Shown: piece after piece, positions 44,206 through 56,296 of the stretch
How positions within the stretch are numbered: the first letter of the stretch is position 1
How the letters are laid out: each line of letters opens with the position of its first letter
NCBI GenBank assembly: GCA_036346375.1
Contig: CM070508.1
Span: forward strand, 12,828,852-12,892,851
DNA: 64,000 nt
Direction of reading: 5' to 3'
Source: Guadua angustifolia
Taxonomy: Eukaryota; Streptophyta; Magnoliopsida; Poales; Poaceae
Translations under genes and position numbers: made by a program
Notes under the pieces: generated by a model
Told to the model about the DNA's origin: nothing
The model's input: the letters and a program-made list of their open reading frames with translations, nothing else
The model's database searches: none

Positions 44206-44883
44206 GGGTTAATTGGATATATGCCACTGCAGGAACCGCTTATTCGAGATTTAGCATCGTTCCTTTGCTTTTTCAAACGATGCCATTATGAAACCGTGTT
44301 CATTCGAAATATGCCACCGCTCACGACACGTGTCCCGTCCGGTCAAACCGAGCACACGACTCAGCCCATTCGGACGATTTTGCCCCTTCGCCTAAAGTCT
44401 TGTCAGAATTTTGTAGAAATCTCCAAAGAAGATCTGAAGCTAAGATTTTTACCATGGTGACCTGAGATCCTCATCTACCTCTGGTAAAAATATAAAAAAT
44501 TGAAACTTTTGGAAATTCAAAAAATAGAAAACAAATAAAGTTGAAAATAGCAATGTTAGAATTTTTAAAATTAAAATATAAAAGATAAAATTTTTAAAAC
44601 TTTATATAAGATTAATAATACTATTTTAGATATTGATAAAAATTTTCGTAAAATATTAATACCATTTTAGCCTTAAATTAAATATAAAACAAAATAGACG
44701 AATGGGCAAAATCATCCGAATGGGCTGAGTCATGCGCTCGGTTTGACCGGATGGGACACGTGTCGCGAGCGGTGGCATATTTCGAATAAGCACGGTTTCA
44801 TAATGGTATCGTTCGAAAAAGCAAAAGAACGATGACAAATCTTGAATAAGCGGTTCCTACAGTGACATATATCCAATTAATCC
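44206..44883. mobile_element. Mutator-type foldback element, perfect 9-bp TSD AAAAAGTAA
   Basis: Inverted arms of about 190 bp (44206-44400 and 44690-44883) share CGGTTTGACCGGA, GACACGTGTC and CCATTATGAAACCGTG. The ends read GGGTTAATTGGATATATG and, inverted, GGATTAATTGGATATATG. AAAAAGTAA flanks both ends (44197-44205 and 44884-44892). Long terminal inverted repeats with a 9-bp duplication fit a non-autonomous MULE. The centre is AT-rich and non-coding. Confidence 0.9.
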
Positions 44884-44931
44884 AAAAAGTAACGTATAGA
44901 TATGGTACGTGTACTGCTGGGTTTTACTAAT

Positions 44932-45243
44932 GGGAACATATCCTGTGCAATCAGGCAGTTGGTGAAACCACGGTGCAACCCAACTAAAAAAAGTTTCAAA
45001 AAATTCTGAAAAAAAATCATGGATGTACATCTCAGCTTACCCCATCTACATATAAAATTTCATGATCAAATTCGTCATGATCAACTTTGTCTTTTTATTA
45101 AACAGACGAATTTGATCATGAAATTTTATATGTAGATGATCAACTTTGATGTACATCCATGATTTTTTAGAATTTTTGAAACTTTTTTAGTTGAATTGCA
45201 CCATGATTTCACCAACTTGTCTGATTGCACAGGATATTTTCCC
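44932..45243. mobile_element. Foldback Mutator-type MITE with 9-bp TSD, copy 2
   Basis: This is the same family as 14915-15245. The ends read GGGAACATATCCTGTGCAAT and, inverted, GGGAAAATATCCTGTGCAAT. The target duplication TTTACTAAT is perfect (44923-44931 and 45244-45252). The right arm carries GATCAACTTTG where the left arm has GCTTACCCC, so the palindrome is locally broken. Confidence 0.9.
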
Positions 45244-45586
45244 TTTACTAATTCAGGGCAGCGCTGGTGCTCGATTGGAGCAGCTAGCTCGGCCTCCATG
45301 GCCCACCGGATGACGTGAAGAAAAGGAGGAACTAGAAACGATCTGACCTCTGTCTCTGTATTTTTTTTTTTAGAAGGAGCAGCAAGAGAGTTGCTGCATT
45401 ACTTATATTAAGAAGGGAATAAAGGGTGGGTCCTGTTTTTTAAGGAAAAAACCGGACCCGAGAAAAAAAAACCTCACAACTTACCCCCGCTTACAACACT
45501 TACGAGTACACCACACAAGCCTATAAGGGTCTATTAGAAAAACGAAAAAACACACCAAGAAAAGAGGCACTAATCCACCAGAGGCA

Positions 45587-46586
45587 CTAATCCGAAGATT
45601 TAGCTGACAGAGCGAAACCACGGGTGAGGATCGCATCCTTGATCGCAAAGGCCACCTGTTCAGGCGATCTGACCATCCCTTGGAAGATGCGTTGATTTCT
45701 CTCTAGCCATAAATTCCACCAGAAGTAGATACAGAGACCATCCAGGTCTCTGCGTATTTCTTTATCAAAACGTCTTCTGAGCCTTCGCCACCACATGTAC
45801 ACCGATCCGCTGTGACTGAGGTTTTGGCACCACTCCAATTTCCCCCATCGTAATAGGATAGTCCAAACCTCTCTAGCGAATGGGCAATCTTTACAGAGAT
45901 GGCTTGGTGTTTCTTGCGACACGTTGCAGAGGCTACAGTTTGCGTTACATGGCCACCCCTTTTTGATCATGTTATCAGCTGTTAAAATTTTGTTGTGAAG
46001 CAGAGTCCAAGCAAAGAATCGACATTTTGGTTCAGCTTTCGCCTTCCATATCGGGCAGATCTTCATCTTGCAGTAAACCATGTGAAATTGCATGAGGTAT
46101 GCGCTCCTTGTTGAGTATTGTCCATCAGCTGTCCAACGCCAAGTGATCTGATCATCCCTCTCTTCATCCATGTTGATTCTACGAATCGCTTCAAATAGTG
46201 CCACAAACTCCACGATTTCATTTTACGATATCAACCGGTGCAAAAGCGGATCCGAGAGTTGTTTTTCAACGCCTACGTGAACAGATATGTTCTTTACGCT
46301 TGCAACACGGAAGAGGTGCGGAGCGATGTTTTTAGGAGATTGTCCTTCTATCGGCTTGATCTCCGAAGTCGGCGAGTTTACTGTTACCTACCGTGACCCT
46401 TTGTAGAGGCATTGAAGAGAGTGATATCATTTTTGTCGCATGGCAAGTCCATCCCCGTCGAGCCCTATCGTTGTTTTTCCATCCGAACCAAAGCCGGTAT
46501 AACCTAAGCGCTCGCAAAGCGTTCAGTCTTTGATACCAGTCCCCTTTGTTTTTGGCATACTGGATCGTAGCCATTTGATTAAGCAA
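45587..46586 (-). pseudogene. LINE ORF2 C-terminal part with zf-RVT domain
   Basis: The first section (46586-46332) keeps LRALRLYRLWFGWKNNDRA. After a further frameshift the last frame (46213-45587) has FFAWTLLHNKILTADNM, then CSLCNVSQETPSHLCKDCPF, the cysteine/histidine cluster of zf-RVT. It ends with LERNQRIFQGMVRSPEQV, the usual C-terminal phrase of plant LINE ORF2. About 215 bp of 3' UTR and the A tail follow. Confidence 0.85.
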
Positions 46587-47997
46587 ATGCCCCCACTACA
46601 ATTCCTTGCTCTTTTCCTCTCGAGCTTCTTCTTATTTTGTCAATGCATCTAATAAGCCACTTTTGAGTAGGAAAGACCATCAAATGATAAATCGGTTGAG
46701 ATGTTAACACCGAATTAATAAGGGTCACTCTTCCGGCCGTAGAGAGTAGTTTCCCTTGCCACCCTGCCAGTCTAGTGCTTATTTTATCAATCAAAGGTTG
46801 AAAATCAATTCTTCATAGTTGCCTGATGTGTAATGGCAGTCCGAGGTACCTCCCAGGGAAGGTTGAGAGTTTCCCAGGGAAAACAGATAACAACTCTTGT
46901 ACGAGGTCATGTTGACATCTGATAGGGTAAATTTCTGTTTTGGAGATGTTGATTTTTAGGCCTGAGCATCTTCCAAAAATTTCCAATATTCTATTAAGGG
47001 TCATTTCAAAGAACATCTGTGATTTATAAATATCCGCATCATCAGCATAGAGTGAACATCTAAGTCTCGCATTTGTTGGTAGAACGGGTTTGAGGATACC
47101 ACGACTTGCTGCAAGTTGAAGCAAATTTTGAAGAGGGTCAATTGCAAGGATGAACAGTAAGGGCGATAGCGGGTCTCCCTGTCGCACACCGCGTGCATGT
47201 CTTATTGGCTCCGACGGTTGCCCATTGATTAAGATCCGTGAGGATGAGGTCCTGAGAATTGCAGCCACCCATTCTCTCCATTTGCGGCCAAAGCCAAGCG
47301 CCTGGAGAACCTCGAGAAGATATGTCCAGTTTAGCGAATCGAATGCTTTTGAAATGTCGAGTTTGATGAAGAGAGCTGGCTTTTTGTTTTTGTGTAGATG
47401 ACGGATGACACTTTGAACATATAGAAAATTATCGTGTATGCATCTTTTCTTTATGAAAGCATTCTGTGAGATTGAGACCAATTCCTCCAGTTTTGGCATG
47501 AGCCTGTTTGCTAGGATTTTAGTAATGATCTTCATGAAGCTGTTAATAAGACTAATTGGCCTAAAATTTTCCAGTCTATCTGCGTTCTCCGTTTTTGGGA
47601 GCAGAATAATGTTCGCTTCATTTAGTTTATGCAACTTGTCATGTCGTAGATTGAAGAAGTCCTTAATTGCTTCCATTAGGTCCGATTTGATGATGTGGAG
47701 ACATGTTTTGTAGAAATGAATCGATATAGCCATCCGGTCCCTTGATTTTGTGTTGGCGAGATCTTGAATGGTATCAGCCACTTCGTTGTCCGTGATGAAT
47801 GTCTCTAGATCGCTAAGGTCCCTTTCAGTGTAGCCCAAGGAATCCCACAGGAGAGCTTTGTCCCTTATTCCATGTCTGCCCAATACCATTTTGAAATATT
47901 CATAAGCTTCTGTTAGTTTGTCCTGCTGATCGAACATTATTCGGTCTTCTCTCTTGAGCACCCGAATTACGTTCTTTCGCCGCCTTGAGCTGGCCAT
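46579..47997 (-). pseudogene. LINE ORF2 reverse transcriptase domain
   Basis: The 394-residue frame (47997-46813) has NFRPISLINSFMKIITKILA, FIKLDISKAFDSLNWTYLL, RHARGVRQGDPLSPLLFILA and the catalytic SLYADDADIY, followed by thumb-region GRYLGLPLHIRQL. A break near 46800 shifts into the frame that begins MIDKISTRLAGWQGKLLSTA (46794-46579). The YADD motif is intact even though the ORF is not. Confidence 0.9.
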
Positions 47998-48244
47998 AAG
48001 GTGGAAAAACGTGTGTTGGCGCCCCTAGTCGATTTTTGTTAATCTTGAATGTTGTCGCGCTCTTGATTTATGTATTGCCGCCAAAGCCGAGCGCTTTGGC
48101 TTTGAGAATTTTCCGGAGTTCAATTTCATCTTGTGATAGCTAACGCCTTTCTTGTGTGCATTCCGAGATTGTGAGAGTGACTTGTATCAAATTTGTTTGT
48201 AGTGTAAGGCTCATAAAATTGTTCTCCTCCACTTCTTTAGTGCC

Positions 48245-49101
48245 TTAGTCATTACTGTTCATTTTGACGTACAACCGCAGCATCGAGTTCGATGTATGGA
48301 CCGGCTGATTCCAGGATTGTGCCACTATTTCCTGGAACCCCGGCATCGATGTCCAGCACGCCTCGAAGCGAAATCCTCTGAAGTACTCAAAACTTGCGTC
48401 TCCTTGCATGAGGAGGGGGCAATGATCTGATATCATGTTTGCCAGAGCAAACAAATCCACATTTGGGAATGTTTCGTGCCATTCTGTTGTAGCCAGGAAA
48501 CGATCTATTCTTGTCATTGTGGGTTGTTGTTGCTCGTTTGTCCATGTGAACCGACGACCCTGGAGGTCAAGTTCGACAAGCTGCAACGTATTGATAGTGT
48601 GGTTGAAGCGTTGCATCATTCTTCTATTTGTCGACCCTCTGTTCTTTTCCCTCGCTCGTCTAATTAGGTTGAAGTCCCCTACGATCAACCAGCTCGGAAG
48701 TGCCAATTCGCTCAAATTTTCTAACTTCGGAGAAAGTTTCTTTTCTCCTCGTCGATTGCGGCCCGTATACCGGTTATGTCCCAGTCTCATCATCACAACG
48801 TGATGTCAATGTTGCCGTTATCGTGTTGGGTGAGGTTACGATATTTTGGAGGTCATACCGATCTTCCAAGGTCGCCAGCAGATTCCTCCCGAAGCACCAA
48901 TGGAAGGGGTATAGGCTATCTGGTTGGCCATTCTCGCTCCCAAAGTTTCATTAAGCAAACTTGTAGTCGATTTTCTATTTTCGTTTCTTGCAGCAAACAA
49001 TCGCTTTGTTGATTGTACAAGATGTTTAGTGCTCGCTCTTTTTCTTAGGGTTGTTAAGACCTCTAACATTCCAAGAAAGAATATTACATTTTGCAGCATA
49101 A
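48245..49101 (-). pseudogene. LINE ORF2 endonuclease domain, frameshifted
   Basis: This is an apurinic-type endonuclease that nicks the target for reverse transcription. The N-terminal frame near 49099 (MLQNVIFFLGMLEVLTTLRK) is a frameshifted form of the usual start. The 48796-48245 frame holds LIVGDFNLIRRAREKNRG, ELDLQGRRFTWTNEQQQPTM and ISDHCPLLMQG, covering the GDFN, TW and SDH catalytic motifs. The linker to reverse transcriptase (48000-48245) is also broken. Confidence 0.85.
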
Positions 49102-49399
49102 TAAGCGAGTAGTTCCACTAGCTTAACCGGCTCAACCAATTAATTGAAGTACATAAAACATCTCGCCATTAAAAGTCCACAAGATAACATGAATCGACTA
49201 GGAGTTTTAGGTCTTACGCGTTAAGGCCGGGTCTCGCCATATATAACAGGGGACAAAACACATATGGCACCAATAAACCGCCGACAAGCATCACCCGACT
49301 AGGATTCTAAATCCTCGAACTCGTGCCTAATGGCGTAACACCATAGCAGTTGATTCAACCGACTTACACAAAGACTTCAGATAAGCTAATAATATAACT

Positions 49400-52300
49400 A
49401 AGGGAGCGGTCCAAGCTCTATTAGGATCGCCATGAGTTTGCCTCGGCTCATCTAGTGGCATGAGAGGAAAATGCAAACTCCACTTCAGGTGGCCTCCCTT
49501 GCTCAGCCAGTCAGCCTCGCGCCCTCCGTTGATCCCGTAATCCCCTTGCATGCTTTCTTCTCGCCAAGACTTGTTCTTGCCCCGTTCACCAACTCTAGGA
49601 TGGCCTCCATCTTTTCCTTACTTAGTGGTCTTTCGAAATAAGCGGCAAGCTGCTCAAAAAGACAATTATGTGAGCGATCATTAAGCATCCGCATCTTGTT
49701 GTTCGTGGTGAAAGCTCCTTAAGTTTCATCGCTAGCACTTCTTGAGCTAACTTGATTGCATCCGTTTTAGCCCGATTCGCTTTAGCTTTTGCCGCTAACT
49801 GATGCTTTTCTTTGGGTGTAACCTTTAGAAGATGTACATTTGTTTTGAATTGGGATGTTTGTCATCATTGAGGCATGGGGGTTTGTATTAACTGAGTTTG
49901 GGGTTGTGTGCATTGTCAAGATGAATTCCTCTAGACCCAATTGGTTGTTTGATGTGCTATGATCTGTGAACTGGGAGACTTGGGCAATCTGAGCCGCAGG
50001 TGTAGCAGGAGGTGTCGGTGTTTGTGGTGGAACCTCTAATGCTGTTGTTGATGAATCTACTGAGGTTGTCAATGTCAGCGTAGCAGCAGGTGTTTGTATT
50101 TCTGGTGTAGCCGCTAGTGCTGCTGTTGGTGAAGCATCTGAAGTTAAGGTTTCCGGTGCATTATCTTGACTATTATGGCCTCTAAGTTTTTCAAGAATGT
50201 TGTTTGTGGTGCTCGGTTGGTGGTGTATGAAGGTCATGCTCAACCCAAGTTATTGGTGCTATCTTGCATTGGTTTGTCCCGGGAGTCGAAGCGGTTGGTT
50301 CGACCGGGAGCCACTAGGCAAAGTTGCAAAGAGGTTGGTGCGATGCGGGCTATCTAAATGGGTAATTACGGCGGACCGACAAACCGAATGACCATGAACA
50401 GGCAAACCGTTTTGGCAATTTAACGGCTCGTGCAGCACTAACAGACTTTGCTCACTGCACCTTAGGTCAGCCTGGGTGTCGGTAGAACGAACAGCAGGCT
50501 GATTGCATTGTGAAGTCTGTAGTGTTGCAGGGGCCATATGCGAGTCTTGAGAAGAAGAGCAAGGCAAATCGAAAACATTATGCACCGGTAATGCATCTTG
50601 AGAATCAACAATAGATGCATTATGTAGAGAGTGCTGGACCACTGGTGAGCAATCAATTGATTTACTAACTTGACTTACCTGTAGTCCCTTCAGAGCACTT
50701 CCGTAGTAGGCCCCTCCCTTCATCTTATCCACCGTGTTAGTGTGAGCATCCCCGCCGCCTCCCGGATCTTCTTGCACACACTCACAAGCGGTTCAAATAA
50801 GCTCACCCTCCTCTTGCCTTGCTCCGTGTCAGTCTTCTTTGTCACCCGGGCGGCCTTGTTCGAGCGCCACAGCACCTGATGGGTATGTTGGGCGCCCTGC
50901 CGGAATCTTCGCGAGGCCGAACCAACGAAACCACGCCAGGAGGCGCTATGGCAGTCTTCAACCCCACCTCTGCATCTTGAGTCTCGAGCCCAGCTGGACA
51001 AACTGCGATGTCTGCGTGATCTGCGATGATCGTCGCGGTTGTAGTCATCATCATCTTGATCATCATGACGGCGGCGGTGGACTGAAGCTCTACCTCTGTC
51101 AAGCTCTGATCGGTCCCTTCTCTCCCCCACCTCATCCGGTGCTCCGTAGGTCCAAACGAACTCACGACGCTGCTTGCGGCTCATGAGTCCTCCGAAGCCA
51201 CTGCGCCCCCGGAGGAAGGAGAGGTCTTCGACAATCTCGAGATGATTGCGGAGGTTGAAAACTTGGCCGCGCTTCAAGTCTGTTGGTTCATCGTAGTGGA
51301 TGGTCACCGAAGACAGTGGCACATTTGTTGGAGGAAGCTCCCGGTCTGGCTCAATGACAGTCAAGGACACCTCCTTCGGAATTGCACATGGGTCAGAACA
51401 CCAAGCCCACAGGTCGAAGGACCTAGTGCGCTCTCTACGCCGGGTGCTCTCCTGCACGTAGTGAACTGCGCAACTTTTCCCCAACGCCCTTGCCGCCACT
51501 TCTTCACTCCAACAATGCACTGGCACACCTTCCACACGGACCTTCACGCGAAATTCAAAGTTGACATTTGTGGCATAACGCTTCTCGACCCAGCGCAAAA
51601 GTTGTATTCGCGACCGTGAAGAAACCACTGCCGAGTTCACCACCCTCCTCCTGATAGCTGAATCCGAGAAAATGACGAGGAACTGCTCGGGGAAATGCTT
51701 GAGGAGTTGGAAGTCACCGTGGCCGAGGTTGAAGCGGTCTCGTAGCATATCTCCCAAGTGAAAGTTTCACGTCGTGGCATGTTTCGCCGAACCAAAGACA
51801 CCGCCGCGCTCGATCGATGATTTAAATCGCGTTTACGCTTGATGGCTCCAGAGTGAGATAGCACAAGATGGGCCCTCGCAGGCCTTGCCCTGGGATCACC
51901 GGGATACCTTGCCTCCATGGTCAGACCCTCCCGGACAACTTCACAGTAAGTTCTTGAGTTTGAGGATGGTATGTTGGGGGTGATGGAACCTAGGGGCATA
52001 TGCTCTTGTTGTGCTGGAGTTGAGCCAGAAGTATATGTGCTGCGGCTGATGGACCCTCTTCTTGGGCATTCAAATGCCTTATGTCCAGAATGGAGGCATC
52101 GCCAGCATCTAACCGGCGCAGTGCAGACTCCAACCATATGCTTCGGTGAAAGACAATTAAAGCACTTCCCCCTCAATTTGTGCTTGAAAAACGCCGACCC
52201 ACTGAGGTGATGGCGCGGTTGCTCCAAGCTACCTTCCGGTGATGAATGCACCTTAGTTTTCCTCCACCAGTGCCGCAGTTTGACTGAGGTCCATGCTCCC

Positions 52301-52917
52301 GCTTCTTCATTTGGTACGCCGGGTATCAAGGCGCCTCGATGGTGCATCTGCGAGGGGGGTTTTCCAATTACCTCTTCTGGCTTGGTTTGGGGTTCCTTGA
52401 AGAGCTGTCGGATTTCCTCCCGCTGCCCTAGACTCGAGCCAACTCCCTCCTCTTGGATCCCTTTTTGCTTTTGAGAGGCTGGAATTCTAGGCTGCAGAGA
52501 CTTCCCATTAGATTCAGGCCATGAATGCGAGCCTTCGATGCCTTCTCCTTGCTGCGGTTGAATGCTTGTCTGACCCGATTGCTTTTCCGCTGCCTCCGAA
52601 ATCTGCGCTTGAGCCAATACACCTTCGTGGCCGGTCTTCCTTGGGGGGCTTGATGGATTGCCGTGGATCTTTGAGCGATCTGCGTACTGCGCCGCTGCGT
52701 TGGCCCGCATCTCCAAATCGACCTCTGGCAGCGCCTGGCCATACTCTTCCTGAGGCTTCCGGGTCCCGTTCCGCCGCGGAGATGATGGGACTACAGGCGG
52801 AGACTCTGGATCTGGGAGTGGATTGGGTGATTTTTTGGTGGAATGGGTGGTATTTGGGTCAGATCTATGGGTGGGCGGTGGCTGGAGCGAGGGGGAAGAG
52901 GGGAGCGAGGGGGGCAT
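49400..52917 (-). pseudogene. LINE ORF1: two CCHC zinc knuckles and DUF4283-like domain
   Basis: This is the nucleic-acid-binding protein of the LINE ribonucleoprotein. The 426-residue first part (52917-51637) starts MPPSLPSSPSLQPPPTHR, is Pro- and Gln-rich, and carries two CX2CX4HX4C knuckles, CFNCLSPKHMVGVC and CWRCLHSGHKAFEC. A one-base shift near 51755 leads into the next frame (51757-50720) with FNLGHGDFQLLKHFPEQFLV, a DUF4283-like domain, then an Arg/Asp-rich region. Further decayed frames to about 49400 include a Thr/Pro/Ala-rich stretch (50243-49782) and KEKMEAILELVNGARTSLG. The knuckles lie ahead of the DUF4283-like domain. Confidence 0.8.
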
Positions 52918-52964
52918 CTTCTATCACTCCAGGAAGAGTCTTTTCCATCCTCTCTGTCTCTGTA

Positions 52965-53925
52965 TAGGCCGTGCCATTTTTGTACGGGTGTGTTTGGTTT
53001 GCTTCTAACAAATCCTGACGTCATCTATTAAATTTAGTATGTATTTAATTTACTACTAAATTTTAGTAAGATTTTCTTTTCTCTTAGTTCTGTAGTTTAT
53101 TTTTTTGCAAATCTTTAACTGAAACATTGATAGTTAATTTAGTGATCAAATTTTAATAATACTAAATTTTGATAAATCTAAGTTGATAAATTTATCATCG
53201 AACCACGTAGTCCCTTGGAACTATGGGGTGGGGCCAAGTGGTGGTTATTACATAACATGGAACTATGGAGTACAGATAAAATGTTGGGAAAAAGAGCAGC
53301 TTTACCGTAACTTGCTTTGCTCGCTTTGGAAGTGGCGAGAAAAACAATACAAGGAAGAGTAAATACTTCTCTTCAGGTCATATCGAAGGATGTCACGAGA
53401 TTACCACATCCTCATATCCAGGGATGTCACGAGATTGTCACAACTCACAACCGTTCCTGCAGCCCTACTTCGGAGTTCCGGACTCTAGCTCTTGCTTTTT
53501 TAAGGGTGTGTTTAGCAGAATTCTCAGCTATAGTTTTTTTTTTATGAGAAGCTAAGGAGCTCTACTAAATAAGAAAAAATCAATCAGCTTTACATAATAA
53601 TCCGAGGAAGTGATTCATGTTTTTTTTTGACTTGAGCCAAAAAAAACTTGCTCCCCACCTGATTCACAACCTCCCAGTTATGAACTTCCCTGCTAAGTTC
53701 ATAACTATTTCTCAAATAAGAATTACTTCCACCAGAGAATCGATTCCATAGAGAATCAGGAGCTGGAACTGGAGAATCAGAATCTGGAGCTCTGTCAAAC
53801 AAATCACAAATTTTGCTCTGACTTCTCTGATTCTAATTTTATGAGAAATCAGGAGTAGTTTCTGAAAGTATTCGGTTAGCTAGTTGGCTGTAAATTCGGG
53901 AGAGAGGGAAAAGATGATACCTCAA
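52965..53925. other. Intergenic, no gene seen
   Basis: AT-rich sequence with a repeated phrase (GGATGTCACGAGATT at 53388 and 53423) and GAATCAGGAGCTGGA-type words from 53750. It is probably an old MITE, but its ends are not found. Confidence 0.4.
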
Positions 53926-54215
53926 CGGCGCAGGAGGTGGGGAGGCAGCGGGGAGGCGGCAGCGTGTGGAGGCAACCGAGACGACGATCGACGCAGGGAG
54001 GCATGGGGAGGCGGCGGTCGGTGCGAGAGGCGACCGATTCGGCTATTGGTGCAGGGAGGCGACGCGGGGAGGTGGCGGTCGATGCAGGAGGTGGCGGTCA
54101 GCGCAAGAGGTTGGGAGGCGGCACAGGAGGCGCTGCGAGGAGGTGGCGTGGGAGGCGAGGCGGGAGGTGGGGAGGTGACGCTCAACACAAGAGGCGGGGA
54201 GGCATGACGTGGGGA
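53926..54215. repeat. GGAGGCGGC-type low-complexity minisatellite
   Basis: Short variants of GGAGGCGGC, GGTGGCGGTC and GCAGGAGGC repeat throughout. All three plus-strand frames and two minus-strand frames stay open, which is a composition effect rather than evidence for a gene. Confidence 0.75.
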
Positions 54216-55138
54216 GTGGACGGATTCTTACGGGGAGCAGGCTCGAGGCCACTCCTCGCCTCGCGTGTGTTTTGAAGAATTACTCCGACAGGATCCTGAT
54301 TCTTGAGAAAGGGAGTCGAGGGCATTTGATAGAGCTTCGGCTCCTTCGGACGAGAGTTCAAGAGATGGAGCTCTACCGAACGAGCTCTTCCTACCAAAGT
54401 TCCTCACTCTGGCCTTCGCTTTCCCGACCAACCTCCTCTCTTTCATGGCCTCATCTACATCATGCTAGTTGAGACCTACTCAAGCATATACACAATTCTC
54501 ACTTTACTCCGGTTGAGAAAACTAAAGTTTAAGATGATGGTAAAATTGAGAAATGTATGAGAAAATAACTTAGATACCCCCTCATAATTGTCTTAGCAAG
54601 ATAAGAGATAATATTTTGTGTGGGAGTTTGACGACCCGCGCAATTAGCCTAGGAAAATGATAGTAACACCGCTATTATTCTAAGATAATTACATAAATCT
54701 CAATATAATGTAAAACCTATACTATACTAGTCTCGAGAGCACACAATCTACCCTTTATCATCATATGCAATTAAATGAACATGATAAAATGCGAGGGATA
54801 GAAATATGCATAGACAGTTCACATAGAGAAAGGCATTTATGCAACAACATCAATATATGTCAAACCAAACACATCCTCATGCAACAAGGAAAATTAAATA
54901 TTCATTCCTACCCCTCTACTCCTCGGATCCTCTTCTCCATCCTAGCTACCTCCTTAAAAAGGAGCTAATCAGTATTGGTGGTCAGATTAGCAAAACATTT
55001 AAGATTAAACTTATCACTTAGCATTTAACAAGGTGAGAATTAAAATATATTTGGTGCCGTATAGCCAAAGATATCTCTTTTTACTTAGGCTTCCTATTAG
55101 TCCTTAGTTATTTATTTGCGTTGTTTTCATAACCATTG
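54216..55138. other. Possible retroelement internal remnant, no domain seen
   Basis: AT-rich sequence that lies on the internal side of the primer-binding motif described next. No gag or pol motif is visible. Confidence 0.3.
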
Positions 55139-56016
55139 CTCTGATACCACCTGTGATGACCCTCGATTAGAGGCTGAATGTAAATATATTACAACCCAAG
55201 CCATGCAGAGCTATATGTCCAAAACTATAATTATACATCAGATCCAAGTACAATAAAAATATAATATATAGATACTAATTACATAAAAGACTGATGATGC
55301 ACGTCTACTCATCCATCTATTCCTTTCTAGTAGTACTCAGCTACCTCATCAAACCAACCCGAAGTTTGAAGACTGAAGCCATTGTTTAGAAAAGTGGGAT
55401 TTACCAAAAGTGAGTACAAAAGTACTTAGCAAGCATTATTAGCAAAATACAATAGATAAATTTCTCTCAATCCAACCAAAGTCTATCTGATGATCACCTT
55501 CCCTCAAAATACAGTTTTATAGAAATTAGGTTTTTCATTTTCTTTAAGGGTTGTGTATTTTAATTTTGAAACATCTACTAGCACCCATATATGAGGTAGA
55601 CTTAGTTTCCGTAGCCTCTAATCTAGGAGACAGACATAAATTTATGATTTTACCTTGCGCAGGTTTGTACTACTTTACCTATAGTGATCCCATCCCATGA
55701 GGCCGCAGAATGGTTATCACTAGTCTAGTATTAGATCTCCAATCCTCTTACTTGAGTGGGGAACACCTATCACAGGCTGTCTCGCTAAACTCATAGCTAA
55801 CAATTGTACCATGCTACTGCAATAGTACTGATATTTCCATAGGCTTTAAATATAGCGCCTGATCAACCACAATTGATTTTGTGTCTATCACTAGGACTCT
55901 CGACATACCTAACTTCACACTACTAGTTATCTACCTATCTCCTAATGTGGAGATCATAACACCTTCATAGGATAACCTTTTCTGACCGATTGATTTCACA
56001 CACTATGGTTGGTACT
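55139..56016 (-). mobile_element. Primer-binding site and LTR-like sequence of a decayed retroelement
   Basis: TGGTATCAGAG (minus strand, 55139-55149) is the classic initiator-methionine tRNA primer-binding site. Two bases away, going right, the LTR-like sequence starts (plus strand TGTGATGACC, 55152), with CATCACA as its minus-strand end. The far LTR end is not certain but must lie before the next element at 56017. The partner LTR is not found. Confidence 0.5.
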
Positions 56017-56296
56017 TGTCGGGGATTGGATAAATTACCATAAGGACCATCAAGCCCCGGCAGCCCTTCTTCGGCTTCCCTTTGATGTCGTCCCAAAGAA
56101 AGATCCTCGAACGGACCAGTCTGGCCATACCGTCTCATGAAAGATACGGCTTAGCCCTCCAAGCATGGTTGCTCGGTCAAGGCTAAGGTCGATCACACTA
56201 ATTAAAGAAGAAACCCGAGCATGCCCCGCAGTCATGCTCTTCGGCGAAAGCGACATGGCGGCTAGATATGTTAACTGCTGCGCCACGATTCGGCCC
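56017..56296. mobile_element. Fragment of a second LTR retroelement, cut by the CACTA element
   Basis: TGTCGGGGATTGGATAAATT is the start of many grass gypsy LTRs. The sequence continues GC-balanced to GATTCGGCCC, where the CACTA terminus begins. The remainder would lie beyond the CACTA element, outside the window. Confidence 0.45.

Larger units (their letters stand above)
45361..52951 (-). mobile_element. Full-length LINE (L1-type) with 13-bp TSD
   Basis: The element has ORF1, endonuclease, reverse transcriptase, zf-RVT and an 11-base A tail (45361-45371, minus strand), in that order. A perfect 13-bp duplication CTCTGTCTCTGTA flanks it (45348-45360 and 52952-52964). Its length of 7591 bp and a 5' leader of only about 34 bp before the first ORF1 codon indicate a full-length insertion. 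Both ORFs now carry frameshifts, so it is not active. Confidence 0.93.

Noticed and set aside
53884..54275. Several overlapping frames of 70-112 aa
   Set aside because: All come from a GGAGGC-type low-complexity repeat that keeps most frames open. The peptides are Gly/Arg- or Pro/Ser-rich without domain signals.
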